This document shows positions 52,369 to 62,114 of a stretch of DNA of 64,000 nucleotides, in pieces (positions within the stretch are counted from its first letter, which is position 1; every line of letters begins with the position of its first letter). Location of the stretch: the NCBI RefSeq assembly GCF_002964975.1, contig NZ_PSZM01000034.1, positions 52,433-116,432 of the forward strand, given 5' to 3'. The translations under genes were made by a program, and so were the position numbers. The stretch is from Apibacter adventoris (GTDB lineage: Bacteria > Bacteroidota > Bacteroidia > Flavobacteriales > Weeksellaceae). The notes beneath the pieces were generated by a model. It was not told where the DNA came from. It saw only the letters and a list, made by a program, of their open reading frames with translations, and did not search any database.

Positions 52369-53331
52369 TTATTTAAAACCATTTTCTAAAAGTATATGTA
52401 AATCTATTATACCCACATATTTATCTCCATCTAAAACTACCAATTGTCCTATCTGATTTTTTTTGAGAATCTCTAAAGCTTTATTGGCTAACTCATTTTT
52501 TTGAATAGTTTTAGGAGATAAAGACATTATATCTTTTGCCATTATTTTATTATAATCAATATCTTTTGCCATAATTCTTCTCAAATCACCATCTGTAATA
52601 ACTCCCATAACATGATTATTTTCAATAACAACTGTAATTCCATAAGAAGAATAAGTTAAAGAATTTATAATTTCTTTTAAATGTGAAGATAATTGCACTG
52701 CAGGTTTTTTATCCGGTTTTATAAGTTGTTCAACTTTACATAGAAGTTTTTTACCCAAAGCTCCGCCAGGATGAAATTTTGCAAAATCTGAAGATTTAAA
52801 ATTTCTAGCTTCCAATAAAGCTACAGCAAGCGCATCTCCGAGTGCAAGTTGTACAGTTGTAGAGGTCGTAGGAGCTAAATTATTCGGATCAGCTTCTTTA
52901 TCTATATGGGTATCCAGAACAAGATCAGCAACTTCAGCTAATAAACAATTTTTATTAGCCGTCATAGCTATAAGTATATTACAATATTCACGCAAGAAAG
53001 GAACAATTTCTTGTATTTCAGAAGAAGTACCACTATTAGAAATACAAACAATAATGTCATCTTTTGTGACAATGCCTAAATCGCCATGTTTGGCTTCTGC
53101 TGCATGAAGAAACTGAGAGCGTGTGCCTGTAGAGTTAAATGTAGCTACAAGTTTATTAGCAATATGTGCACTTTTACCGATTCCACAAAGAATTAGTTTA
53201 CCCTTACATTCAAGAATATAATGCACAGCTTTAATAAAATCTTCTCCTAATCTATTATTTAGAGATTGCAGTTCTGCTATTTCAAATAAAATAGTATTTT
53301 TGCCTGCATTTAATATTTTTTCATTTTCCAA
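52369..53331 (-). CDS. kdsD: Arabinose-5-phosphate isomerase (KpsF/GutQ family)
   Basis: 320 residues. SIS domain at about 30-180 (CGIGKSAHIANKLVATFNSTG, CISNSGTSSEIQEIVPFL, APTTSTTVQLALGDALAVAL) and two CBS domains at about 205-320 (VIENNHVMGVITDGDLRRIM; VLDGDKYVGIIDLHILL). It converts ribulose-5-P to arabinose-5-P, the first step of Kdo synthesis for lipopolysaccharide. Probably co-transcribed with tatC. A TAAATTTG element upstream (about 53388-53395, minus strand) is a plausible -7. Confidence 0.92.
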   Translation of the reverse strand: MENEKILNAGKNTILFEIAELQSLNNRLGEDFIKAVHYILECKGKLILCGIGKSAHIANKLVATFNSTGTRSQFLHAAEAKHGDLGIVTKDDIIVCISNSGTSSEIQEIVPFLREYCNILIAMTANKNCLLAEVADLVLDTHIDKEADPNNLAPTTSTTVQLALGDALAVALLEARNFKSSDFAKFHPGGALGKKLLCKVEQLIKPDKKPAVQLSSHLKEIINSLTYSSYGITVVIENNHVMGVITDGDLRRIMAKDIDYNKIMAKDIMSLSPKTIQKNELANKALEILKKNQIGQLVVLDGDKYVGIIDLHILLENGFK

Positions 53332-53418
53332 AATAAATAATATTTTTTTGTTTAAAAATTAAATTGTACTTTTAAATTCTAAACGACAAATTTAATAATA
53401 AAAAACTAAGGTTAAAGA

Positions 53419-55620
53419 ATGAAATCCTCACTAAAAGACCTATCCATATCATTAAAAAAATATTTTGGGTTTAATTCATTTAAAGAACCTCAAGAACAAA
53501 TTATTCAAAGTTTACTAAATAAGAATAATGTATTTGTTTTAATGCCTACCGGAGGCGGAAAGTCTTTATGTTACCAATTGCCGGCATTAATATCTGAAGG
53601 TACGGCTATTGTAGTATCACCTCTTATAGCTTTAATGAAAAATCAGGTAGATGCAGTTAGAGGTATTTCCTCAAATGACGGGGTTGCTCATGTACTTAAT
53701 TCATCATTAAATAAAACAGAAGTTAAAAAAGTTAAAGATGATATTTCTATGGGGATAACAAAATTATTATACGTAGCCCCTGAATCTTTAACAAAAGAAG
53801 AATATGTTGATTTTTTTAAAACTATAAATATTTCATTTTTTGCAATAGATGAAGCACATTGCATATCTGAGTGGGGGCATGATTTCCGTCCGGAATATAG
53901 AAATTTAAGACATATAATTGAAAAAATAGGTAATGCCCCTGTAATCGCTTTAACAGCAACAGCTACACCTAAAGTACAGGATGATATACAGAAAACTTTA
54001 GGAATGACTAATGCAAAAGTTTTTAAATCCTCATTTAATCGTCCAAATTTATTTTATGAAATAAGACCAAAAGTAAATCCAGAAAAACAAATAATTAAAT
54101 ATATAAAGGAAAATCCGGGAAAATCTGGAATTATCTATTGTTTAAGCAGAAAGAAAGTAGAAGAATTAGCTGAACTTCTTAAGGTTAATGGAATAAATGC
54201 ATTACCTTACCATGCCGGGTTAGATGCCAAATCAAGAGCATTGCATCAAGATAAATTTTTAATGGAAGAAGTCGATGTAATTTGTGCAACAATTGCGTTT
54301 GGAATGGGAATCGATAAACCAGATGTAAGATTTGTTTTCCATTATGATATTCCTAAAAGTTTAGAAAGTTATTATCAAGAAACCGGAAGAGCAGGACGAG
54401 ATGGGGGAGAAGGGCATTGTATAGCATTTTATGATTATAAAGATATTGAAAAATTAGAAAAATTTTTAGCAGCTAAGCCCGTTTCAGAAAGGGAAATAGG
54501 AATGCAACTTTTACAAGAGGTTGTTGGGTATGCAGAAACTTCCATGTCGAGAAGAAAATATCTTCTACATTATTTTGGAGAAGAATTTGATGAAAACCAT
54601 GGATTAGGTTCAAAAATGGATGATAATTCCTTAAACCCTAAAAATATGATTAATGTTTCAGAAGAAATGAAACAGATGTTAATCATTGTTGAAAAAACTC
54701 AAGAAAAACTTAAATTAAAGGATCTTGTAAACATTGCAATGGGTAAAGAATCAGTAGTAACTAAATCCTATAAATTAAGTACCGAAGATTATTTTGGAAT
54801 AGGAAAAGATAAAACGGATAATTTTTGGAAATCAGTTATTAGACAGGCTATAGTACATAATTTATTGAGTAAAGATATAGAATCTTATGGAGTTTTAAAA
54901 TTATCTGAATCTGGGAAAAAATTTATAAATCAGCCTAAGGAAATTCTTATGGCAGAAGATGTTGATTTTGAAAAAGAAATTGGAGCTCAAAATCAAACTT
55001 TGCAGCAATCAGCAGGAGAAAACAATGTATCAGACAAAAAATTATATGAAGATCTAAAAAATATAAGAAAGAAAGTAGCAAAAGAAAATGGAATTCCTCC
55101 ATTTGCTGTCTTTCAAGATCCTAGTTTGGAAGATATGGCCTTACAATATCCTACTACCTTATCCGAATTATCTAATGTTTTTGGAGTAGGGGAAGGAAAA
55201 GCCAAAAAATTTGGAAAAAAATTTGTAGACTATATAGCTAAATACGTGGAAGAAAATGATATTATACGTCCTGAAGATTTAGTTATTAAACAAGTTGCTA
55301 ATAAATCATCTTATAAAGTTTTTATAATTCAAAGTACAGATAGAAAGTTAGATTTTGAGGATATTGCCAAAGCAAAAGACCTCTCAATGGAAGATTTACT
55401 AAGTGAAATGGAAAGTATAGTCTATCAGGGAACTAAGCTGAATATTGACTATTATGTAAACGAATTATTAGATGAAGAACAACAAGAAGAAATAATAGAC
55501 TTTTTAATGGATTCAGAAAGTGATAAAATGTCACTTTTATTAGATGAATTTGGAGATGAATATTCAGAAGATGAATTAAGAATAATGAGAATTAAATTTA
55601 TTAGTGATGTAGCTAACTAA
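53419..55620 (+). CDS. recQ: ATP-dependent DNA helicase RecQ
   Basis: 733 residues. Helicase core: Walker A MPTGGGKS (42-49), D144-EAH147 with HCISEWGHDFRPEY, and TATATPKVQDDI, YCLSRKKVEELAELL, FGMGIDKPDVRFV, QETGRAGRDGG (motifs III-VI). RQC region at about 375-520 (SMSRRKYLLHYFGEEF). The four zinc-binding cysteines of the classical RecQ domain are absent, a trait I recall from other Bacteroidota RecQs. HRDC domain at about 545-625 (LYEDLKNIRKKVAKENGIPP), then an acidic C-terminal extension. Unwinds DNA in repair. Confidence 0.94.
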   Translation: MKSSLKDLSISLKKYFGFNSFKEPQEQIIQSLLNKNNVFVLMPTGGGKSLCYQLPALISEGTAIVVSPLIALMKNQVDAVRGISSNDGVAHVLNSSLNKTEVKKVKDDISMGITKLLYVAPESLTKEEYVDFFKTINISFFAIDEAHCISEWGHDFRPEYRNLRHIIEKIGNAPVIALTATATPKVQDDIQKTLGMTNAKVFKSSFNRPNLFYEIRPKVNPEKQIIKYIKENPGKSGIIYCLSRKKVEELAELLKVNGINALPYHAGLDAKSRALHQDKFLMEEVDVICATIAFGMGIDKPDVRFVFHYDIPKSLESYYQETGRAGRDGGEGHCIAFYDYKDIEKLEKFLAAKPVSEREIGMQLLQEVVGYAETSMSRRKYLLHYFGEEFDENHGLGSKMDDNSLNPKNMINVSEEMKQMLIIVEKTQEKLKLKDLVNIAMGKESVVTKSYKLSTEDYFGIGKDKTDNFWKSVIRQAIVHNLLSKDIESYGVLKLSESGKKFINQPKEILMAEDVDFEKEIGAQNQTLQQSAGENNVSDKKLYEDLKNIRKKVAKENGIPPFAVFQDPSLEDMALQYPTTLSELSNVFGVGEGKAKKFGKKFVDYIAKYVEENDIIRPEDLVIKQVANKSSYKVFIIQSTDRKLDFEDIAKAKDLSMEDLLSEMESIVYQGTKLNIDYYVNELLDEEQQEEIIDFLMDSESDKMSLLLDEFGDEYSEDELRIMRIKFISDVAN

Positions 55621-55822
55621 AAATTCTAGTTAGGAATTGCAATAAATTTTGGTTTATATATATTTGAGTGAATATAGACAATAAGTTGTATAAATAATAT
55701 TTAAAAAGAAATAAGAGGTTTTAATATAACAGTCAATAATGAAAATAAATTGTTTTAAAAAAATATTAAAACTATAATGTAAACTATAAATAAGGTCTAC
55801 TTTTATTACTTAAAAGACTTAA

Positions 55823-55857
55823 AAAGAAACTGTTTAACAATAAACAGTTCTTTTTTT
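55823..55857. terminator. Bidirectional hairpin between recQ and the PPIase gene
   Basis: AAACTGTTTA and TAAACAGTT arms around ACAA, with T-rich tails on both strands. Lies directly past the stop of the leftward PPIase gene. Confidence 0.75.
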
Positions 55858-55858
55858 A

Positions 55859-56920
55859 TTACTTCGCTTTTATTAATTCAACATTAAATAATAACCAGGC
55901 ATTAGGAGGAATTACACCACCGCCGGCACCTTGTGAGCCGTAACCTAAGGCAGGAGGAATTAAAAAGGTGGCTTTATCTCCTTCATGTAATAAAGAAATA
56001 CCTTCGTCCCATCCTTGAATAACCATGCCTTTACCTAAAGGAAACTCAATAGGTTCATTTCTAGCAAAAGAAGAATCAAATACATTACCATTAGTTAAGG
56101 AACCTTCATAATGAACAGAAACTGTATCTCCTTTTTTAGCTTGACTACCATTTCCTTTTTCTGTTATTTTATAAAATAGACCGGATGGTGTTTGTTGCAT
56201 ATCTTTTTTCAGGCTTTCTAATTGAACTGCTTCTAATTTTTCTTTATTTTCCAAATATTCTTTATTTCTTTCAGATATTAAATCTTTGTTATCTTGGAAA
56301 AATTTTGCAGCATCATAATTTTTATAATCTTCACCTTTAGTAATAATGGATACTTTTTCTATTATTACAGGGGTTAATGGTTTATCCTGTGCTCCTGTAG
56401 GTACATTAGCTATTTTACTTACAACATCATCACCTTTAATAACTTGTCCAAAAATTGTATGTCGTCCATCCAACCAAGGAGTAGGAACTTCAGTTATAAA
56501 AAATTGACTTCCATTTGTATTTGGACCCGAATTAGCCATGGATAGAACTCCAATACCCGAATGTTTTAAATCATTTTTTTCATCTTCAAAACGATAACCG
56601 GGACCTCCCATTCCTGTTCCTTGAGGATCTCCGGTTTGAATCATAAAATCCTTTATAACTCTATGAAAGATAATTCCATCATAAAATGGAACTCCTGTTT
56701 TTTTAGCACTATTTTGTATTTTGCCTTCGGCGAGACCTATAAAATTAGAAACTGTTACCGGAGATTCTTTGTCATAAAATTTAATGAGCATATCTCCTTG
56801 TGTGGTCTTAATATTTGCATATAAGCCATTTTCCAATCCTTCATAAGTCTGTTTGTCTATTTCCAATGTTTTACAATTTATAAGAGTTAATACTAAAGAA
56901 AAAAAAAGTATTTTTTTCAT
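55859..56920 (-). CDS. Cyclophilin-FKBP fusion peptidyl-prolyl isomerase, lipoprotein
   Basis: 353 residues from MKKILFFSLVLTLINC; an upstream Met at 56950 would add 10 residues before the signal peptide and is unlikely. Lipoprotein Cys is at about 16. A cyclophilin domain follows (about 40-190: YDGIIFHRVIKDFMIQTGDP, GPNTNGSQFFITEVPTPWLD, GRHTIFGQVIKG), then a helical linker and an FKBP domain (about 245-353: VSVHYEGSLTNGNVFDSS, EFPLGKGMVIQGWDEGISLL, GYGSQG). It accelerates proline isomerisation in the periplasm or outer membrane. Both active sites look intact. Confidence 0.92.
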   Translation of the reverse strand: MKKILFFSLVLTLINCKTLEIDKQTYEGLENGLYANIKTTQGDMLIKFYDKESPVTVSNFIGLAEGKIQNSAKKTGVPFYDGIIFHRVIKDFMIQTGDPQGTGMGGPGYRFEDEKNDLKHSGIGVLSMANSGPNTNGSQFFITEVPTPWLDGRHTIFGQVIKGDDVVSKIANVPTGAQDKPLTPVIIEKVSIITKGEDYKNYDAAKFFQDNKDLISERNKEYLENKEKLEAVQLESLKKDMQQTPSGLFYKITEKGNGSQAKKGDTVSVHYEGSLTNGNVFDSSFARNEPIEFPLGKGMVIQGWDEGISLLHEGDKATFLIPPALGYGSQGAGGGVIPPNAWLLFNVELIKAK

Positions 56921-56950
56921 AATTTGAATATTTATATATTCAGGTAACAA

Positions 56951-57432
56951 AATTACTAAATTAAATCTTATTTCTATTGTTAAATTTTGTATTACAAGAA
57001 ATCGTAGTTTGCAATAAAAATAGCATATATAGAATGAAAATTTTTAATTAAGGAATTTATCTTTAAGTTAAAATATTTTTATTTGTATAAATGAGTTATG
57101 TAGGATTTAAATAAAAATACACTTATTTTTTTGTTAATATATTGAATATAAATATATAAATAATATTATTTAAAGTGATGATAGAAGTGTGTTTTGAAAA
57201 GTATTTAATGATATCAATGATTTCAGATTAAGAATTAATAATATAAAATAGACCGACCATACATAAAATTACAGGATTATTAAATATATGGATGCTGATA
57301 TATGAATTAACTTTAAGAAAAAATTATAAATTTTTAAAAGAAAATTTTAAAAATAGTATGTAAATATAACTTATCTTTTTTCTTACTTTTGCATAGCATT
57401 AATTTAAGTACTTTAAAGAAATAACATAAATA
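56951..57432. other. Intergenic region before pheS
   Basis: About 480 AT-rich bases without a gene. A TACTTTTG -7 element (57384-57391) precedes pheS; no -33 element at 19 bases is evident. Confidence 0.5.
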
Positions 57433-58449
57433 ATGTTTGAAAATATAAAAAATTATTTACAAGAAGTAGAACAATTTACATCAATAAAATCAGATGAAAT
57501 TGAGCTTTTCAGGATTAAATATTTAGGAAAAAAAGGTATATTGAATGATTTATTTACCCAATTCAAAGAAGTTCCAAATGAACAGAAAAAGGAATATGGA
57601 CAGCAAATAAATAAATTAAAACAAGCAGTTACAGAAAAAATAGAAAGTTTAAAAGAAACTTTTTCCGTAGAAAATGATAAAAATTCTGATTTAGATCTTA
57701 CTCGTCCAGGAGTACCTTATTCTTTAGGGAGTAGACATCCTATACATATTATTCGAAATAAAATTATAGATATTTTCAAAAAAATAGGTTTTTCTGTGGC
57801 TGATGGTCCGGAAATAGAGGATGATTGGCATAATTTTACTGCTCTAAATATGCCCGAATATCATCCGGCAAGAGATATGCAAGATACTTTTTTTATAGAA
57901 TTAAATCCGGATAGGGTTTTAAGAACTCATACTTCTTCCGTGCAAATACAATATATGGAGCAAAATAATCCGCCTTTCAGAATTCTTTCTCCAGGCAGGG
58001 TTTATCGCAATGAAGATATTTCAGCACGATCACATTGCATGTTTCATCAGATAGAGGGTTTGTATATAGATTCAAATGTTTCTTTTGCAGATTTAAAACA
58101 TACTTTACAATATTTCACCACAGAATTGTTTGGAAAATCAGAAATTAGGATGCGTCCTTCTTATTTTCCTTTTACAGAACCTAGTGCCGAGGTAGATGTA
58201 TATTGGGGATTAGAAACAGAAACCGATTATAGAATTACTAAAGGAACAGGATGGTTAGAAATTTTAGGATGTGGAATGGTAGATCCTAATGTGTTAAAAA
58301 ATGTAAATATAGATCCTGATAAGTATAGTGGGTTCGCATTTGGTATGGGAATAGAAAGGATTGTAATGCTTATGTATCAGTTTGGAGATATACGAATGTT
58401 TACAGAGAATGATATACGAATGTTGCAACAATTTAGCCAAGAAATTTAA
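57433..58449 (+). CDS. pheS: Phenylalanyl-tRNA synthetase alpha subunit
   Basis: 338 residues, normal length. An N-terminal coiled coil (about 1-85) binds tRNA-Phe. The class II catalytic core has [25 protein letters not shown]-acid site block [19 protein letters not shown], motif 2 [32 protein letters not shown] and motif 3 [14 protein letters not shown]. Charges tRNA-Phe with the beta subunit, whose gene is not adjacent here. Confidence 0.95.
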   Translation: MFENIKNYLQEVEQFTSIKSDEIELFRIKYLGKKGILNDLFTQFKEVPNEQKKEYGQQINKLKQAVTEKIESLKETFSVENDKNSDLDLTRPGVPYSLGSRHPIHIIRNKIIDIFKKIGFSVADGPEIEDDWHNFTALNMPEYHPARDMQDTFFIELNPDRVLRTHTSSVQIQYMEQNNPPFRILSPGRVYRNEDISARSHCMFHQIEGLYIDSNVSFADLKHTLQYFTTELFGKSEIRMRPSYFPFTEPSAEVDVYWGLETETDYRITKGTGWLEILGCGMVDPNVLKNVNIDPDKYSGFAFGMGIERIVMLMYQFGDIRMFTENDIRMLQQFSQEI

Positions 58450-58470
58450 AAATTTTATATATAATTAATA

Positions 58471-58507
58471 TATGACAAAAGGGAGTGTTCACTCCCTTTT
58501 GTCATAT
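58471..58507. terminator. Bidirectional terminator between pheS and catalase
   Basis: Perfect inverted repeat, TATGACAAAAGGGAGTG with its complement, and only two loop bases, between the convergent pheS and katA genes. Confidence 0.8.
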
Positions 58508-58552
58508 AAATAATAATAATTATTATAAAGTAAAGTTTTTTAGTTTTTTAAC

Positions 58553-60040
58553 TTACTTAAGATTTAACTTACTTATATCTATATTAAGCCCTTTAGCTAC
58601 ACCCATGCCTAAAGCGGAACTAGCTCTGAAGAAATGACAAAGTTGTCTATGTATGATTTCATCCTTTTTCTCACCATCTATACCACTCATATGAGCTACA
58701 ATGTTTTTAATTGTATTAGCTTTAGCATTATCATCCATAATACGATCAAATAAATCGCCAGGTTGAGAATAATGATCATCATCGTTTTCATTTCTATCAT
58801 AATAATCCACTATAGAACTTTCTAATTCATAAGGTTGTCCTTTATATTCTTTAGGTTCATAATTTCCATCAAAACTATTAGGAAAATAATTTGGAGAACT
58901 TCCGCCATTTCCATCATGTCTCATAGCTCCGTCTCTACTATAATTATTTACAGCAAAAGGACAAGCATTTACAGGTAAAGATTGGTAGTTAGTGCCGATT
59001 CTGTATCTTTGAGCATCTGCATAAGCAAAAATTCTTCCTTGTAACATTTTATCAGGAGAAAAACCGATGCCGTCAACAATATTTGATGGCGCTAAAGCAG
59101 CTTGCTCTACATCTTGAAAATAATTCTGAGGATTTTTATTTAATTCTATTTCGCCTACTTCAATTAAAGGATATTCTTTTTGAGACCAAACTTTTGTTAC
59201 ATCAAAAGGATTCCACTTATAATCTTTTAACATTTCCGGAGTCATAACTTGAATATAAAAAGTATATTTTGGAAAGTTTTTTTGTTCAATAGACTTTAAC
59301 AAGTCCATTTGAGCATAATCCGGATTTTTTGCTTTATAGTCAATAGATTCTTCAAGCGTTAAATTTTTTACACCCTGTTGGGTTTTGTAATGAAATTTAA
59401 CATAGAAACGTTCATTTTTCGCATTTACTAAAGTATAAGTATGGCTACCATACCCATGCATATGTCTGAACCCGAAAGGAGTTCCTCTATCCGACATTAA
59501 AATCATAACTTGATGTAATGATTCAGGATTTAGTGAAAAAAAATCCCAAAACATAGTAGGATTTTTACAATTAGTATAAGGATCTCTTTTTTGTGTATGT
59601 ATAAAATCAGGAAATTTACGTGGGTCTTTAATAAAGAAAACAGGTGTGTTATTTCCTACTAAATCCCATATTCCGTCTTCTGTATAAAATTTTAAAGCAA
59701 ATCCTCTAGGATCTCTTTCACTATCAGCCGACCCTTTTTCTCCACCAACAGTAGAAAAACGAACGAACATTTTAGTTTTTTTTCCTATTTGGGAAAATAT
59801 TTTTGCTCGCGTATATTTAGTAATATCATGAGTTACAGTAAAAGTACCAAAAGCACCCGAACCTTTAGCATGAACAATCCTTTCAGGAATTCTTTCTCTA
59901 TTAAATAAAGCAAGTTTTTCATGTAAGAAAAAATCTTGCAATAATATAGGGCCTCTGGGACCTACAGTTTGTGAATCTTGGTAATTTCCGATAGGAGTAC
60001 CAGAATTTGAAGTAATTTTTTTATTTGTTTCCATATTCAC
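58553..60040 (-). CDS. katA: Monofunctional haem catalase
   Basis: 495 residues (493 if the second Met is used). Decomposes hydrogen peroxide in the cytoplasm. Catalytic His57 (RIVHAKGSGAFG) and Asn130 (LVGNNTPVFF) are in place, with the proximal haem ligand Tyr340 in RIFAYADAQRYR. DPRGFALKFYTEDG and the clade-3 small-subunit length fit KatA. The promoter overlaps a palindrome (60067-60078). Confidence 0.96.
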   Translation of the reverse strand: MNMETNKKITSNSGTPIGNYQDSQTVGPRGPILLQDFFLHEKLALFNRERIPERIVHAKGSGAFGTFTVTHDITKYTRAKIFSQIGKKTKMFVRFSTVGGEKGSADSERDPRGFALKFYTEDGIWDLVGNNTPVFFIKDPRKFPDFIHTQKRDPYTNCKNPTMFWDFFSLNPESLHQVMILMSDRGTPFGFRHMHGYGSHTYTLVNAKNERFYVKFHYKTQQGVKNLTLEESIDYKAKNPDYAQMDLLKSIEQKNFPKYTFYIQVMTPEMLKDYKWNPFDVTKVWSQKEYPLIEVGEIELNKNPQNYFQDVEQAALAPSNIVDGIGFSPDKMLQGRIFAYADAQRYRIGTNYQSLPVNACPFAVNNYSRDGAMRHDGNGGSSPNYFPNSFDGNYEPKEYKGQPYELESSIVDYYDRNENDDDHYSQPGDLFDRIMDDNAKANTIKNIVAHMSGIDGEKKDEIIHRQLCHFFRASSALGMGVAKGLNIDISKLNLK

Positions 60041-60066
60041 TAGTATTGATTGGGTTTATTTGTTTG

Positions 60067-60106
60067 TTTGTATACAAATGTATTCATTTTATTTTATATA
60101 TACAAG
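60067..60106 (-). promoter_or_regulatory. katA promoter with overlapping palindrome
   Basis: On the minus strand TTG (60103-60105), 20 bases, then TACATTTG (60075-60082). The perfect palindrome TTTGTATACAAA (60067-60078) overlaps the end of the -7 element and the probable start of transcription. A dimeric regulator could bind there. The sequence is not a textbook PerR or OxyR site. Confidence 0.5.
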
Positions 60107-60569
60107 TATATATATAATTTTTTAATAATTTAAAATAAAATCAATAAATATAGTGAAGACTAAAAGAGTATTACCTTTATAATATGTTAAAAATAATATA
60201 AGATGTTGATGGGTTATAAAACAAGCTATATATTTGTGTAAACTAATGCTTTTATGGAACTATTAGAGTAAACATTTTTAATTGGATTTATATTCTTGAA
60301 TAAATATTTAAATGTAAAACGCATAAATTTTTTTTATACCATATAGAGATTGTCAGGTAATTTATATGATAAAAAATTAAAAATAAGTTGTGAATGATAG
60401 AAATGAAAATTTATAAATATTCTTTTTATACTTAGCAATAGTTCTGAACTTTTTAGAAAACAATCGTGAGCCAGTAAGAAAAACAATAAAAGATAAACTC
60501 CTTTTATCTTTGTATAAAGAGCTAGTGTCTAATAGTTATAAATAATAAAAAACATAAATAATAATAAAT
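60107..60569. other. Intergenic region between katA and the alcohol dehydrogenase gene
   Basis: About 460 bases. A TATCTTTG -7 element (60505-60512) precedes the dehydrogenase. No other structure was seen. Confidence 0.5.
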
Positions 60570-61628
60570 ATGGAAACATTTAAAGTAAAAGCCTTTGGGG
60601 CAGAAAGCTCAAAAGCAGATTTAAAAGAAATGCAGATAGATCGTCGTACAATTACACCAAAAGATATTGAAATTGAAATTCTATATTGTGGAGTTTGTCA
60701 TTCAGATCTCCATACAGTACGTAATGACTGGGGAGGTACTTTATACCCGGCTGTTCCCGGACATGAAATTGTAGGGAAAGTAGTACGGGTAGGTGAGCAT
60801 GTAACAAAATTAAAAGTAGGAGATTTTGCGGCTGTCGGCTGTTTAGTAGACTCTTGCAGAGAGTGTGAGAGTTGTAAACAAGATTTGGAACAATATTGTT
60901 TAAATGGATTTATTGGAACTTATAATGGCAATGATAAACATTTGCATAAACAAACTTTCGGTGGGTATTCTGAAAAAGTGGTGGTAGACGAACATTTTGT
61001 TTTAAAAGTACCTAAAAATCTTGATTTAGCGGCCGCAGCACCCTTATTGTGTGCCGGAATAACAACCTGGTCACCTTTAAGACATTGGAAGGTAGGAAAA
61101 GGAAGTAAAGTTGCTGTAATTGGTTTAGGCGGATTAGGACATATGGCTATTAAATTAGCTAAAGGGTTAGGTGCAGAAGTTACCTTATTTTCTCGTAGTC
61201 CTTCTAAAATACAGGATGCGAAAGATTTAGGAGCAGATGATGTTGTCATTTCTACAGATTCGGAACATATGAAATCTGTAAAGGGCAAGTTTGATCTAAT
61301 TATAGATACCGTTCCTTATGTGCATGATGTAAACCCATACGTATCAACTTTATCTATTAATGGAACCTTAGTATTAGTAGGATATTTAGGAGATTTAACT
61401 CCTATGTTGAATTCTGTTCCTATGATAATGGAAAGAAAATCTGTAGCAGGATCAGTAATTGGAGGTATAGCAGAAACTCAGGAATTACTTGATTTTTGTG
61501 GAGAACATAATATAGTCTCAGAAATAGAAATCATCAAAATGCAAGATATTAATAAAGCCTATGAAAGAATGTTAAAAAGTGATGTAAGATATCGTTTTGT
61601 AATTGATATGGCTTCGTTAAAAAATTAA
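60570..61628 (+). CDS. Zinc-dependent NAD(P) alcohol dehydrogenase (YahK/CAD-like)
   Basis: 352 residues. Medium-chain dehydrogenase: catalytic zinc ligand C43 in YCGVCHSDLH, H65-E66 in PGHEIVGK, structural zinc cysteines at 96, 99, 102 and 110, and the Rossmann loop GLGGLGHMAIKLAKGLGA (about 185-202). The YahK/cinnamyl-alcohol group reduces aldehydes with NADPH. Physiological substrate unknown. Ends at a strong terminator (61649-61680). Confidence 0.92.
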   Translation: METFKVKAFGAESSKADLKEMQIDRRTITPKDIEIEILYCGVCHSDLHTVRNDWGGTLYPAVPGHEIVGKVVRVGEHVTKLKVGDFAAVGCLVDSCRECESCKQDLEQYCLNGFIGTYNGNDKHLHKQTFGGYSEKVVVDEHFVLKVPKNLDLAAAAPLLCAGITTWSPLRHWKVGKGSKVAVIGLGGLGHMAIKLAKGLGAEVTLFSRSPSKIQDAKDLGADDVVISTDSEHMKSVKGKFDLIIDTVPYVHDVNPYVSTLSINGTLVLVGYLGDLTPMLNSVPMIMERKSVAGSVIGGIAETQELLDFCGEHNIVSEIEIIKMQDINKAYERMLKSDVRYRFVIDMASLKN

Positions 61629-61648
61629 AGTTTATGTGTATAAGCAGC

Positions 61649-61680
61649 AAAAAGAGCCATAGTTTTCTATGGCTCTTTTT
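61649..61680 (+). terminator. Terminator after the alcohol dehydrogenase gene
   Basis: AAAAAGAGCCATAG and CTATGGCTCTTTTT arms around TTTT; strong stem with a T-rich end. Confidence 0.85.
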
Positions 61681-62114
61681 CTAATGTTATATATAACCCT
61701 CACATTTATAGTATATTATCTTTCTACGGTTTTGTATTGACAGTATAGATAAAATGCCTTATTATAGAATTTTTTACATTCTTCATTTCTTATTAATATG
61801 TGAATTTAATAGTATTTAAATATGTATAGATTTAATATATATAAAATTACTAGTTTAATATAAAGTTATACTATTTATATTTAAATAAATAATTTTTTTT
61901 AAACAATTAAAATAGTAAGAAAGTTAATAACAATAAGGGAGTATAATATATTTAATTTGTAAGTATTAGTATAAATAAATGGTGTAACTATATTATAACC
62001 CATAACCATATATTTATATCTACATTTTATTTTATTTTTTTTGTTAATTATTTATTTTATATTAAAAGAAATAATATATTTGTTGTCTATTTAAGTCTTT
62101 ACAATTAACTATAT
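61681..62114. other. AT-rich region before the second vgrG
   Basis: About 430 bases, very A+T-rich. A TATATTTG -7 element lies at 62075-62082; no -33 element at 19 bases is evident. Composition changes sharply at the vgrG start. Confidence 0.5.

Noticed and set aside
52500..52600. Repeated IMAKDI peptide in the kdsD linker, as if a small duplication
   Set aside because: The DNA copies are short and diverged, and the linker length matches the family; likely convergence.
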